This document shows, in pieces, positions 32,427 to 41,134 of a stretch of 64,000 bases of DNA. The stretch lies in the NCBI RefSeq assembly GCF_013184985.2, contig NZ_CP063418.1, forward strand, positions 1,984,001 through 2,048,000, read 5' to 3'. Below the pieces are notes generated by a model that saw only the letters and a list, made by a program, of their open reading frames with translations, ran no database searches and had not been told where the DNA came from. Source of the stretch: Actinomyces faecalis (GTDB taxonomy: Bacteria; Actinomycetota; Actinomycetes; Actinomycetales; Actinomycetaceae). The translations under genes were made by a program, and so were the position numbers. Numbering within the stretch: position 1 is the stretch's first letter; each line of letters starts with the position of its first letter.

Positions 32427-32678
32427 ATGATTGCTCCCGTCATCGACCAGGTCGTCGTCACCACCCCCGAGTCCACCGCCTCCTCCGAGGCTGAGGCCAA
32501 GGCCGCGGACCTGCTCACCTTCAAGATCGGCATGGCCGTCGTCGCCGCCGTCATCGCTGTGATGGCCGTCGTCGGCGCAGTCATCGCCTCCGCCCCGCTG
32601 CTCATCGCTTCCGGCGTCACCGGCTCGATCGCAGCCTTCGTGGGTGTCTACACCGGCATCAACCTGATGACCGCCTGA
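32427..32678 (+). CDS. Small hydrophobic membrane protein (unknown)
   Basis: The 83-residue product has a 31-residue polar, acidic N-terminus (MIAPVIDQVVVTTPESTASS...) followed by two very Ala/Val/Ile-rich membrane segments (about 32-57 and 58-80) with small residues and no charge, ending GVYTGINLMTA. GAAAGGA precedes the ATG. It has a clear promoter and a long leader. I do not recognise the family. Its size and composition resemble small membrane peptides and the precursors of hydrophobic (circular) bacteriocins, but no processing or export genes lie next to it, so that remains speculation. Confidence 0.7.
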   Translation: MIAPVIDQVVVTTPESTASSEAEAKAADLLTFKIGMAVVAAVIAVMAVVGAVIASAPLLIASGVTGSIAAFVGVYTGINLMTA

Positions 32679-32803
32679 CACCACCCGAAGAGTTCCGGGA
32701 AGCCTCCGGGCTTTCCTGAGCTGCGCGGCCAGCGAAGCCCGCGCAGCGACGTCGACCGGGACGCCACCATCGTGAGGCTATGAGCAGGTCACGTCAGAAA
32801 CGC

Positions 32804-32832
32804 GAGCGCCACCCCATGAGGGGTCGGCGCTC
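32804..32832 (+). terminator. Stem-loop downstream of the small membrane peptide
   Basis: GAGCGCC (32804-32810) pairs with GGCGCTC (32826-32832), with inner CCCC/GGGG pairing, and is followed by TTGTCGT. It is a plausible terminator for the peptide gene, 126 bases after its stop. Confidence 0.55.
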
Positions 32833-33060
32833 TTGTCGTATCAGCCCGTATCTGCGTCAGCTCCGCATCAGCGCGATCGGTCTCACGCCCCAGATGACTC
32901 GGCCGCCAGGCGGGCAACCGGCAGTCCAGCATGACGGCGTATGCGGCCGACGACGACGCGGCTAGACCAATGGGAACGCGCTGCGACAGATGGCGACGAG
33001 CCCATGCACCGCCGTCAGGCACGCCCCAAAGCCGGTTCGCACGCCCTCAACAGCTCACGC

Positions 33061-33100
33061 ACGTCCTCACCCGCCCAAGCACGTCCTCACCCGCCCAAGC
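33061..33100. repeat. Two perfect tandem copies of a 20-nt unit
   Basis: The unit ACGTCCTCACCCGCCCAAGC occurs at 33061-33080 and again at 33081-33100, followed by a partial copy. The 447-base region 32679-33125 has no convincing gene; it holds the terminator above and this repeat, just 3' of the minus-strand MFS gene. Confidence 0.8.
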
Positions 33101-33125
33101 ACGCCGCCAACAGACGGACGCCCCA

Positions 33126-34466
33126 TCAGCGCAGTGCTGCGGACAAACGCGGCATCGCCAGCAGAACAAGCAGCAGGCTGGCGACCTGGAAGCCCAGGCA
33201 GACCCCCAGCACCACAGAGGCTGGCACCCCCAGAGCCAGCATGAGGGTCGGAGTCAGGACGGAGACCATCTGCACGAGCGGGCGCGTCACCGCCTCGGCT
33301 CGACGCTGCGACCGCAGCAGCCACGGCGGCACCAGCGGATCGGTCCCGCCCGTACACGCGGGAGCAATCAGCAGGTAGTGCGCCGTCACCAAAATCGTGG
33401 CGACGATCATCAGCACCCACAGATCCCCGCCAGTACCGAATTGCCCCAGCAGAGCGAGCAGCACTAATCCGCACGCCGACAGACCGGTTCCTGCCAAGAC
33501 CCACGCCAGGAGCATCCGCTCAGGCCGACGGCGGCGCGAGACGAGCCCCAACGCCATCCACACACACGCCAAGACAGCGATCGTCCACACCGGCGCATCC
33601 CCACCGGCCCACAGCGCCAGGGCTGCTGGCGTCAAGCAGATGGCCGTCAGTCCGAACGGGAGTCCTTGAATGAGCTCAAGGACTGCACCGACGACGACAG
33701 TGCGGCGCACCCGCTCAACACGCAGGTCACCCGCACTCAGCGGCTTCTGCTCACCGAGCATGCCTGCGTCCATCATGACCCAGTCGATTCCGACCGCAGC
33801 CTCGAGCGGGTCGGTCATGCGGCGCAGCGAGGCATGCGCCGCCTCTACCTTGCCTTGAGCCACGTACCAGTGCGGGGTCTCGGGGAGACCGATGCTGAGC
33901 AGCACCACCATGACGCAGAAGGTCAGCGGGGCGAGCCAGCCACACACGAGCGCCTGGCCAGGAAGAAGCAGCTCCCCGCACTCGCCGGCGAGCAGCGCCA
34001 GTCCAGCACCCGCAGGTAGTGAGGCTGCTAGCCGTGGGATCAGCCTGCGATGTCCCCGCTCCGCGAGCTCGTGAGCCAGCTTGGGGGTCACGATGGCGAA
34101 CCCGCCGATTCCCAGTCCTGCGATCAGCGCGCCGGCGGGCTGCCCCCAGGTGCGAGCGACAGCGCCCACGAGAGCACCCGTCATGACCAGGGTGGCACAG
34201 ACGAGCGTGGCCGGACGCCGGCCGAGCGCGTGCGAGACCAGGTCGAGAGGCAGGGCGCCGATGAGCGAGCCGATCGGCACGGCAGCCAGGAGGAAGACCA
34301 CGCGCATCAGGTCATCTGCGGGGATCTGCCCCCGGAGGAGAGCCGAGCTGGCGCTGTCATGCACCAGAGCGAGGGCCACCGATCCCCAGACGCCACCGGC
34401 TGCGGCACCGGTGCAGGCGAGTAGGAGGCGCAGACGACGTTGCGCTGGGCTACGTGCGATCTTCAT
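33126..34466 (-). CDS. MFS transporter, sugar-porter-like but divergent
   Basis: The 446-residue protein has about 12 membrane helices. It keeps a sugar-porter-like pattern at mid-protein (GLPETPHWYVAQGKVEAAHASLRRM, compare PESPRWL in sugar porters) and ALGRRPATLV after helix 2, but lacks the strong GRR/PETK signatures of the iol porters elsewhere in the window. The substrate is unknown. ATG 34466 is preceded by AGGAGA. It is divergent from the TauE-like gene; the 100-base gap should hold both promoters. Confidence 0.75.
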   Translation of the reverse strand: MKIARSPAQRRLRLLLACTGAAAGGVWGSVALALVHDSASSALLRGQIPADDLMRVVFLLAAVPIGSLIGALPLDLVSHALGRRPATLVCATLVMTGALVGAVARTWGQPAGALIAGLGIGGFAIVTPKLAHELAERGHRRLIPRLAASLPAGAGLALLAGECGELLLPGQALVCGWLAPLTFCVMVVLLSIGLPETPHWYVAQGKVEAAHASLRRMTDPLEAAVGIDWVMMDAGMLGEQKPLSAGDLRVERVRRTVVVGAVLELIQGLPFGLTAICLTPAALALWAGGDAPVWTIAVLACVWMALGLVSRRRRPERMLLAWVLAGTGLSACGLVLLALLGQFGTGGDLWVLMIVATILVTAHYLLIAPACTGGTDPLVPPWLLRSQRRAEAVTRPLVQMVSVLTPTLMLALGVPASVVLGVCLGFQVASLLLVLLAMPRLSAALR

Positions 34467-34566
34467 CGATCGTCTCCTGTCGCCGGTGGAGTCAGATCAT
34501 GGCATCCGGTCATACTTCTCGCCGCGGCGGGTGTACGTGAGACACCTACGGTACTAGGATGCCTTT

Positions 34567-35304
34567 GTGCTGACAATGTTGTCTACCTCGACCTGGGTGG
34601 TCCTCATCATCGCCGCAGCGGCCATCGGGATCTCCAAGACTGCGCTCCCCGGAGCGGCCACTCTCGCCGTCGCCCTGTTCGCCGCAGTGCTTCCCGCCAA
34701 AGCGTCCACAGGCACGATGCTGGTACTGCTTCTGGTCGGCGACGTCCTGGCCATCTGGATGTACCGCCGCGACGCCGACTGGCCGACGCTGCGCCGTCTG
34801 GTGCCAGGCGTGCTCGCCGGCGTCGTTCTCGGAGCCGTATTCCTGCGCCTGGCATCTGATGCCGCGACGAAGACCTTCATCGGCGCGCTGCTCCTTGTTC
34901 TCATCGCCGTCACTCTACTGCTCATGCGTCTGCCCAAGCCGCCCCAGATCCAGGGACGCGTAGGCCGTGCGATCTATGGCACGTTAGCCGGGTTCACCAC
35001 AATGGCCGCGAACGCTGGCGGTCCAGTGACCACCATGTACTTCCTGGCCTCACGCTTTTCCATCACCACGTTTCTGGGCACCACGGCCTGGTTTTTCTTT
35101 CTGGTCAACCTGGTCAAGCTCCCCTTCTCGATCGGCCTGGGGATCATCCACGTCGACACTCTGGTGATGGACGCAGCTCTCGTCCCGGTCGTCATCCTGG
35201 CCGCCTTCGCTGGCCGCGCTCTCGCCACGCGCATGAATGAGAAGATCTTCAACCCTCTGGTCACCATCCTGACGATTGGCTCGGCAACCTACCTCCTGGT
35301 GTGA
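34567..35304 (+). CDS. TauE/SafE family membrane permease
   Basis: The 245-residue protein has about eight membrane helices in two similar halves, each opening with a TauE-like motif (AAAAIGISKTALPGAATLAV and GFTTMAANAGGPVTTMYFLA). Family members export sulfite, sulfoacetate or other small anions. The GTG at 34567 is the frame start; ATG 34576 is possible. The LacI gene follows after 48 bases on the same strand, so the permease could be co-transcribed with it. Confidence 0.88.
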   Translation: MLTMLSTSTWVVLIIAAAAIGISKTALPGAATLAVALFAAVLPAKASTGTMLVLLLVGDVLAIWMYRRDADWPTLRRLVPGVLAGVVLGAVFLRLASDAATKTFIGALLLVLIAVTLLLMRLPKPPQIQGRVGRAIYGTLAGFTTMAANAGGPVTTMYFLASRFSITTFLGTTAWFFFLVNLVKLPFSIGLGIIHVDTLVMDAALVPVVILAAFAGRALATRMNEKIFNPLVTILTIGSATYLLV

Positions 35305-35352
35305 TCCGCCCTATCCTGAGGGCTGCATCCCACGACCCCCTCGGAGGATCCC

Positions 35353-36369
35353 GTGCCTGAGGCCACCCCTACCCCGCGCCGCGCGCCTGCCACCCAGCAA
35401 GACGTCGCTGACCTTGCTCGGGTCTCACGCGGTCTGGTCTCCCTGGCACTCAAGGGTGAGGGGCGCATGTCCGCCAAGACGCGTCAGCGGATCACGGACG
35501 CGGCCAGGACACTGCACTACCGCCCCAATAGCGCCGCTGCGGAGCTGGCGTCGCGGCGCTCGCGGCGCCTGGCGGTGATCGTGCCCTACCTGGATAACCC
35601 CTTCTTCGACCTACTGCTGCGCGCTCTGCGCCGTCACGCCTCCCAGGCGGGCTATGTCTTGGCGGCTTTCGTTTCTGACTTAACGGATCGGGTCGAGCGT
35701 TCGACCATCGATGATGTCCTGTCGATGCGACCAGAGGGTCTCATCCTGCCTGGCACGTCAATGTCCTTGGCTGAGCTCATTGAACTGGCAGCACAGATCC
35801 CGCTGGTGGTCATGGACCGCCACCTCCATGCCGACACGCTCAATGTCGTGCGCCTCGATGAAGACGACGCCGCCGGACAGATCATCGAGCACCTCACCAG
35901 TCAGCAGGTGAAGGATCTGGTGTTCTTCAGTCCGAGTGAGTCGATGCACGAGACCCTGGTGGATGAGCGCCGCGAAGCCTGCCGTGCCGCTGCGACTCGT
36001 GCGGGCATGAGCTTCACCTCCCTCGTATGCAACGACGGCGCAACACCAGCGCTGGAGCAGGCCCGCACAGTGGTGGGGGGCCGTTTTGGTGCTGTGGCCT
36101 ATAACGACGTCTTGGCCCTGGACCTCCACACTGCGCTGTTGACAGCCGGTCTGCGCCCCGGGCACGACGTCGCACTCGTGTCCTATGACAACTCGCCGTG
36201 GGCTGACCGCTCTGAGTTCCGTCTGACCAGCATCGACCAGTCCCCTGACCTCCTGGCGTCTGAATGTGTGGAGATCCTTTTGCGTGATCCGGATGCGCCA
36301 CCAGCCCACCGTGAGGTCGCCGCTTCTCTGGTCGTGCGCGCATCCTCCCTTCCTTCCGCGAGCTACTGA
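35353..36369 (+). CDS. LacI family transcriptional regulator (iol island, first)
   Basis: The 338-residue repressor-type protein has an N-terminal HTH (TQQDVADLARVSRGLVSLALKGEGRMSAKTRQRI), the hinge helix (YRPNSAAAELASRRSRRLAVIVP) and a periplasmic-binding-protein-like sensor domain. The conserved FGAVAYNDVLALDL and VSYDNSPWADRSEFRLTSIDQ are present. The start is GTG 35353, 4 nt after GGAGGATC. It precedes an oxidoreductase, an MFS porter and iolE on the same strand and probably controls them in response to an inositol-like sugar (inference). Confidence 0.92.
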   Translation: MPEATPTPRRAPATQQDVADLARVSRGLVSLALKGEGRMSAKTRQRITDAARTLHYRPNSAAAELASRRSRRLAVIVPYLDNPFFDLLLRALRRHASQAGYVLAAFVSDLTDRVERSTIDDVLSMRPEGLILPGTSMSLAELIELAAQIPLVVMDRHLHADTLNVVRLDEDDAAGQIIEHLTSQQVKDLVFFSPSESMHETLVDERREACRAAATRAGMSFTSLVCNDGATPALEQARTVVGGRFGAVAYNDVLALDLHTALLTAGLRPGHDVALVSYDNSPWADRSEFRLTSIDQSPDLLASECVEILLRDPDAPPAHREVAASLVVRASSLPSASY

Positions 36370-36674
36370 CGCCGACGGCGCGGTGCGCAGACCTGCACCC
36401 ACCCCTGCCGCGCGCTCTTCGAACTGTTGCAAGACGGTGGCAGCCGGCTGCTTGACTCGGTTCTTCCGCCGCACACCCATGGGGACTGCGCTGCCCAGCC
36501 CCCCCCCGGCAACAGCGACCGCATCTCATTGGTCCTGACAAACCTCTTGCCTTCCCCATCCCATCGCTGCTACTTTTGTGCTCACACATTGATGACGCGC
36601 GTTACTAACGACGGTACACGTGGTCACACGCGTTTGCAGATCGACCAATGACGGTACGAAGGAGCCCACTGACC
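36370..36674 (+). promoter_or_regulatory. Regulatory region of the first iol operon
   Basis: This 305-base gap contains a run of nine C (36499-36507), an IolR-like element TTGGTCCTGACAAA (36529-36542, with GGTCCTGACA matching KGWCHTRACA exactly), and an ACGCGCGT-centred dyad (36592-36605) resembling the LacI-type sites at 42507 and 47609. AAGGAG precedes the ATG at 36675 by 10 nt. Confidence 0.55.
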
Positions 36675-37868
36675 ATGGCAAAGAAGAAGATCGGCGTCGG
36701 CGTAATCTCCCTGGGATGGATGGGCCGCCTCCACGCCCGTTCCTACCGCTCGGTATCCGAGCGCTTCCCCGAGCTCGGCGTCGAAGCGCGCCTGGTCGCA
36801 GCCGCCGACCCCATCGAGGAAGCTCAGCGCGCCGCGGTCGAAGACCTTGGCTTCGAGCGCGCCTACGCCGACTATCGCAAGCTTCTCGCCGACTCTGAGG
36901 TTGACGTCGTCTCCATCTGCTCGCCCAACTTCCTCCACGCAGAGATCGCCCTGGCCGCCATCGAAGCAGGTAAGCCGTTCTGGATTGAGAAGCCCATGGG
37001 CGTCAGCGCCGAGCAGGCACGCACCGTCGCCCAGGCCGCCGAGAAGGCCGGGCTGGTCACCGCCGTCGGCTTCAACTACCGCCACACCCCCGCCATCGAG
37101 TACATGCGCGAGCTCGTCCGCACCGGCACGCTCGGCCGCATCACCAACGTGCGTGTCTGGCTCATCGCCGACTACAACTCCTCCCCACTGGGCCCGCTGA
37201 CCTGGCGCGCCTCACGCGAGAAGGCCGGGGCGGGCGTCGTGTGTGACCTCATGAGCCACGGCGCTGACCTGGCCCAGTACGTCGTCGGCCGGATCGCCTC
37301 CGTCACCGCAGCCACCGACACCTTCATCACCGAACGTCCCATCCCCACCAAGATAGGCTTCGGCCACTCCGGCTTCGAGATCGGCGACGAGCGTGGCCCG
37401 GTCGAGAACGAGGACTACGTCTCCATGCTGGTCCGCTTCGACGACGGCGTCATCGGCACGATGGAATCCTCACGCGTCAGCGTCGGCCCCCGCGCCGAGT
37501 ACGTCGTCGAGGTCTACGGCACCAACGGCTCAGCACGCTGGAACTTCGAGCGTCTCAACGAGCTCGAGGTCTGCACCACCGTCGACGGCGGCCCCACACA
37601 CGGTTACACCCGCGCGATGGCCGGCCCTGCCTGGGGTGACTGGAGCCGTTACCAGCCCGCCATCGGCACCTCCATGGGCTTTGACGACATGAAGTCCATC
37701 GAAGCCGCCCAGTTCCTCACGTCGGTTCTCACCGGCGAGCAGCTTGCCCCCTCCGCCGCAGACGCCTGGTGCGCTGCTGAGGTCGACGAAGCCGTCGTCG
37801 CTTCTGCCGCCGACGGCCAGTGGCACGACGTTCCACGCGTCCAGGGCCGCACTACCTTCGACGCCTGA
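36675..37868 (+). CDS. Gfo/Idh/MocA family oxidoreductase (inositol dehydrogenase-like)
   Basis: The 397-residue NAD(P)-dependent dehydrogenase has the Rossmann start (KIGVGVISLGWMGRLHARSYR), the conserved EKP motif (KPFWIEKPMGVSAEQAR) and the substrate-side block GVVCDLMSHGADLAQYVVG with the catalytic His. It is longer than IolG (about 335) and resembles the scyllo-inositol or inosose-type members of the family. The start is ATG 36675, not the upstream in-frame ATG at 36648, because of the AAGGAG. It heads an operon with an MFS porter and probably iolE. Confidence 0.88.
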   Translation: MAKKKIGVGVISLGWMGRLHARSYRSVSERFPELGVEARLVAAADPIEEAQRAAVEDLGFERAYADYRKLLADSEVDVVSICSPNFLHAEIALAAIEAGKPFWIEKPMGVSAEQARTVAQAAEKAGLVTAVGFNYRHTPAIEYMRELVRTGTLGRITNVRVWLIADYNSSPLGPLTWRASREKAGAGVVCDLMSHGADLAQYVVGRIASVTAATDTFITERPIPTKIGFGHSGFEIGDERGPVENEDYVSMLVRFDDGVIGTMESSRVSVGPRAEYVVEVYGTNGSARWNFERLNELEVCTTVDGGPTHGYTRAMAGPAWGDWSRYQPAIGTSMGFDDMKSIEAAQFLTSVLTGEQLAPSAADAWCAAEVDEAVVASAADGQWHDVPRVQGRTTFDA

Positions 37869-37940
37869 GACCCACCCACCCCACAGCTTTTTTCCTGAGC
37901 GGACAAAGACGCCGCACCAGAACAACAGAAAGGACGAGGC

Positions 37941-39599
37941 ATGAGCACCACGGCTCAACGGATCTCCCTCAAGGGGATCACCCGTGAGCAGATGGCCCAG
38001 GCCGTCAATGACACTCCACCCTCCGGCAAGCACCGCGGCATCCTCTCCATCGCCGCCGTCGCCACGCTCGGCTCCCTCCTGTTCGGCTACGACACCGGAG
38101 TCATCTCCGGCGCCCTGCCGTACATGTACATGCCGGACGCCGCGAAGGGCCTCCAGCTCACCAGCCTCGAAGAAGGCGCCATCGGTGGCACGCTCCTCAT
38201 CGGCGCCGCGCTCGGTGCACTGTTCGGCGGCCGCCTGTCTGACCGCTACGGTCGCCGCCACAACATCACGCTGCTGGCCGTCATCTTCCTCGTGGGTGCG
38301 CTAGGAACGACTTTCGCCCCCAATGTGTGGGTCATGTACCCCTTCCGCGTCATTCTCGGCCTCGCCGTCGGTGGCGCGAGCGCTACCGTGCCGGTCTACC
38401 TGGCTGAGACTGCTCCCAAGCGCATCCGCGGCTCGATCGTCGCCATCGACCAGCTCATGATCGTCACCGGTCAGCTCCTGGCCTTCACCATGAACGCGAT
38501 CATCAACACCGCCAAGGGCGGCCCGCAGGTCACCATCGAGGCTGACCCCTCCGGCCTGTTCTCCCCCGGCACCTACTCCTATGACGCCCTCACCGCCTTG
38601 CAGGCGTCCAAGGGCGGGTCAATGACCAGTGAGCAGTTCCACGCGTTCTTGGACAACCTCACCATCGCCTCCGGAAACGGTGAGGCCTGGCGCTACATGC
38701 TCGTCCTGTGCTCGATCCCCGCCATCGCCCTGTGGATCGGTATTCGCCTCATGCCCGAGTCCTCGCGCTGGTACATCGCCAAGGAGCGCCTGTACGACGC
38801 CATCGGCTCCCTCAAGCGCGTGCGCGAGCCGGAGAAGGACGGCGCCATTGAGGACGAGCTCATGGAGATGGCTGAGTCTCGTCAGCGGGAGCTGGAAGAG
38901 GCGAAGCGGGCCAAGGGCCTGGGCTACGTCTGGTCCACCCCCTGGCTGCGCAAGCTCCTGCTTGTCGGTATCTTCCTAGCCGTCATCAACCAGACCACTG
39001 GCGTCAACACCGTCATGTACTACGCCCCCAAGGTGCTGGAGTACGCCGGTATGTCCACCTCCGCCTCCATTACGGCGCAGGTCGCCAACGGCGTCATGAG
39101 CGTGATCGGCTCCGCCCTGGGCATCTGGCTCATCATGCGCTTCCGCCGTCGTCAGATCCTCATCGCCGACGTCACAGGCGTGGGACTGTGCCTGCTCGGC
39201 ATCGCGGCCACCTTCCAGCTCGCCATTGCTCCTCACATGGACGCCGGTACCACTCCGCCGGCTTGGGCTGCCTACCTCATCCTGGGCCTCATGGCAGTCT
39301 TCATGCTCATCGTCCAGTCCTCCAACGGAACCGTGGTGTGGACGATGATGGGTGAGATCTTCCCCGCCGACGTCCGTGGCGTGATGAACGGGACGGCCAT
39401 CTTCTGCATGTGGATTGCCAACGCTCTGATCACCTGGACCTTCCCCACCATGATGGAGAGCCTTGGCGGCGGTCTGACCTACACCTTCTACGGCGTGCTC
39501 AACCTCGTCGTGGCAGTCGTGCTGTTCAAGATCATGCCGGAGACTTCCGGTCGCTCCCTCGAGCAGATCGAGCGCGACATGGAAGAGCGTTACTCCTGA
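37941..39599 (+). CDS. MFS sugar porter (IolT-like), paralog 1
   Basis: The 552-residue symporter shows the sugar-porter signatures: LGSLLFGYDTGVISGALPYM in helix 1, GGRLSDRYGRRHN after helix 2, GLAVGGASATVPVYLAETAPKRIRG after helix 4, MPESSRWYI before the central loop, and PETSGRSLEQIE at the C-terminus. Inositol is the likely substrate from the family and the context. A 75-residue loop after helix 5 is specific to this group. It lies 72 nt after the dehydrogenase, with GAAAGGACGAGG before the ATG. Confidence 0.9.
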   Translation: MSTTAQRISLKGITREQMAQAVNDTPPSGKHRGILSIAAVATLGSLLFGYDTGVISGALPYMYMPDAAKGLQLTSLEEGAIGGTLLIGAALGALFGGRLSDRYGRRHNITLLAVIFLVGALGTTFAPNVWVMYPFRVILGLAVGGASATVPVYLAETAPKRIRGSIVAIDQLMIVTGQLLAFTMNAIINTAKGGPQVTIEADPSGLFSPGTYSYDALTALQASKGGSMTSEQFHAFLDNLTIASGNGEAWRYMLVLCSIPAIALWIGIRLMPESSRWYIAKERLYDAIGSLKRVREPEKDGAIEDELMEMAESRQRELEEAKRAKGLGYVWSTPWLRKLLLVGIFLAVINQTTGVNTVMYYAPKVLEYAGMSTSASITAQVANGVMSVIGSALGIWLIMRFRRRQILIADVTGVGLCLLGIAATFQLAIAPHMDAGTTPPAWAAYLILGLMAVFMLIVQSSNGTVVWTMMGEIFPADVRGVMNGTAIFCMWIANALITWTFPTMMESLGGGLTYTFYGVLNLVVAVVLFKIMPETSGRSLEQIERDMEERYS

Positions 39600-39657
39600 C
39601 ATGCGCGTTTCCTCGTGCGAGCTACCTGCTGGCCAACGCCCTCGTCATTGACCGCGA

Positions 39658-39671
39658 TTCGTTCGGACAAA
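39658..39671. promoter_or_regulatory. IolR-like half palindrome upstream of iolE
   Basis: TTCGTTCGGACAAA differs at two positions from the TTTGTCNNGACAAA pattern found in other iol promoters of this window. It lies 104-117 bases before the iolE start, next to a TAAGAT -10-like box (39673-39678), so iolE may have its own promoter. Confidence 0.4.
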
Positions 39672-39774
39672 TAAGATAACTCGCGTGAGCACTCGGAAGG
39701 GCGAGCACACCATCACACCTCTTCCGACCGGCCTACGGGCCACCCTCATCCAGCCTCTATCAAAGGAGATTGAC

Positions 39775-40701
39775 ATGGCTTTCCGCCTCGACCCTGCTAC
39801 CGCGATCAAGGACCCGCACGGCATCTCGTGGGGCATGCACCCCATTGCCTGGCGCAACGACGACGTCAAGGAAGTTGGCGCCTACAACACCCTCGAGGAC
39901 GAGCTGCTCGACCTGGCCGACCTGGGCTTCCTGGGCACCGAGGTCGCCGGCTGGTACCCCTCGAAGGAAGAGACCAAGGAGCGCGCTGACGCCCGCGGCA
40001 TCACGATCGTTGCCCAGTGGTTCTCCTCCTTCATCATCCGCGACGGAATCGACGCCGTCGTTCCGGAGTTCACCGCCACCTGCGAGTACCTGCAGTACCT
40101 GGGCGCCACTCGCGTCGTCGTCTCCGAGCAGACCGGTTCGGTGCAGGGCGACCGCGACATCTGCATCTTCACCAACAAGCCCGTGCTCAAGGAAGAGGAG
40201 TGGCCGGTCCTGGCTGAGGGCCTCAACCGCCTGGGCGACATCGCCCACGAGCACGGCCTCGAGCTGGTCTACCACCACCACCTGGGCACCGTTGTCCAGA
40301 CCAAGGAGGAGACCATCCGCCTCATGGAGCTGACCGACCCGACCAAGGTCTCCCTCCTGTTCGACACCGGCCACGCCTTCGTTGGCGACGGCGACGTCAT
40401 GGGCCTGCTTGAGGCGACGATCGACCGCGTCAAGCACGTTCACTTCAAGGACGTGCGTCCGGAGAAGATGGAGGAGTCCAAGAAGCTCGAGCGTTCCTTC
40501 CTCGACTCCTTCCTCAACGGCATGTTCACCGTCCCCGGCGACGGCATGATCGACTTCACCGAGCCCTACAAGCTCCTCGTTGACCACGGCTACGACAAGT
40601 GGATCCTGGTCGAGGCCGAGCAGGACCCGGCTGTGGCGAACCCGCACGAGTACGGCGAGAAGGCTCGCAAGTACATCGAGTCCACGCTCTTCACGCTGTG
40701 A
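39775..40701 (+). CDS. iolE: Myo-inosose-2 dehydratase
   Basis: IolE dehydrates 2-keto-myo-inositol (inosose) to the diketo intermediate. The 308-residue TIM barrel aligns well with Bacillus IolE: ISWGMHPIAWRNDDVKEVGAYNT, GFLGTEVAGWYP, VVSEQTGSVQGD, EHGLELVYHHHLGTVVQTKEE, VSLLFDTGHAFVGDGD, VKHVHFKDVR and FTVPGDGMIDF. Metal ligands (Glu/His/Asp) are in these blocks. The start is ATG 39775 after AAAGGAG; an in-frame ATG at 39685 lacks support. Twin hairpins follow. Confidence 0.94.
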   Translation: MAFRLDPATAIKDPHGISWGMHPIAWRNDDVKEVGAYNTLEDELLDLADLGFLGTEVAGWYPSKEETKERADARGITIVAQWFSSFIIRDGIDAVVPEFTATCEYLQYLGATRVVVSEQTGSVQGDRDICIFTNKPVLKEEEWPVLAEGLNRLGDIAHEHGLELVYHHHLGTVVQTKEETIRLMELTDPTKVSLLFDTGHAFVGDGDVMGLLEATIDRVKHVHFKDVRPEKMEESKKLERSFLDSFLNGMFTVPGDGMIDFTEPYKLLVDHGYDKWILVEAEQDPAVANPHEYGEKARKYIESTLFTL

Positions 40702-40729
40702 GGTTCTGAGACTCGCTGAGCGACTCACT

Positions 40730-40764
40730 GATGGGGCTGGCTGTGTGACGCAGCCAGCCCCATC
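40730..40764 (+). terminator. Stem-loop after iolE, first of two
   Basis: GATGGGGCTGGCTG (40730-40743) pairs perfectly with 40751-40764 around a 7-nt loop, 29 bases after the iolE stop. Confidence 0.75.
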
Positions 40765-40806
40765 ACGTATGGGCCGCCCTCCCCTCGGGAGCGGCGGCCC
40801 ATACGT
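40765..40806. terminator. Stem-loop abutting the first, second of two
   Basis: ACGTATGGGCCGCC (40765-40778) pairs perfectly with 40793-40806; the loop contains CTCCC/GGGAG, which extends the stem. It starts at the next base after the previous hairpin. The rest of 40807-41047 has no gene; it holds loose direct copies of GGTGTCCACAC near 40909 and 40954. Confidence 0.7.
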
Positions 40807-41047
40807 GTCTGCCGGAGGGGACGACGACGTCGGGCTCCGCACTGCGGGCACCCGTCGCATTCGCCGACACCCACCGCATCTACAGACACCCTGAGTACCC
40901 GACTACAGGTGTCCACACGTGCCTCAGAGGTCCACCGGGGAAATCGGTGTCCACACACGGGACTACGGGTGTCCGCCTCACGCAGCCTCACGCAGCCGCC
41001 GCAGGCCCGCCGCGCCCCACCTCTTCACGCCCGCGCACCATGAGACA

Positions 41048-41094
41048 ACGTGAGGGGTGCCTACCACCTCACCGGTGGCAGGCACCCCTCACGT
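41048..41094 (-). terminator. 21-bp stem-loop after the alcohol dehydrogenase
   Basis: Arms 41048-41068 and 41074-41094 pair at 20 of 21 positions around a 5-nt loop, 40 bases beyond the stop of the minus-strand dehydrogenase. Confidence 0.75.
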
Positions 41095-41134
41095 GTGCGC
41101 GTGCTCGGCTCAGGTGCTCAAACCTGCTGAGCGC

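Noticed and set aside
32427..32678. Firm call of a circular bacteriocin for the 83-residue peptide
   Set aside because: The composition fits loosely, but no DUF95 (SpoIIM-like), ABC or immunity genes flank it, so the specific call is not supported.
33067..33504. A 145-codon minus-strand frame at the 3' end of the MFS gene
   Set aside because: It is out of frame with the MFS gene and Arg/Ala/Gly-rich without a motif; most likely a composition artefact.
40807..41047. A small gene or riboswitch in the gap after iolE
   Set aside because: Only twin hairpins and loose GGTGTCCACAC copies are present. No start with a ribosome site and no known aptamer pattern.
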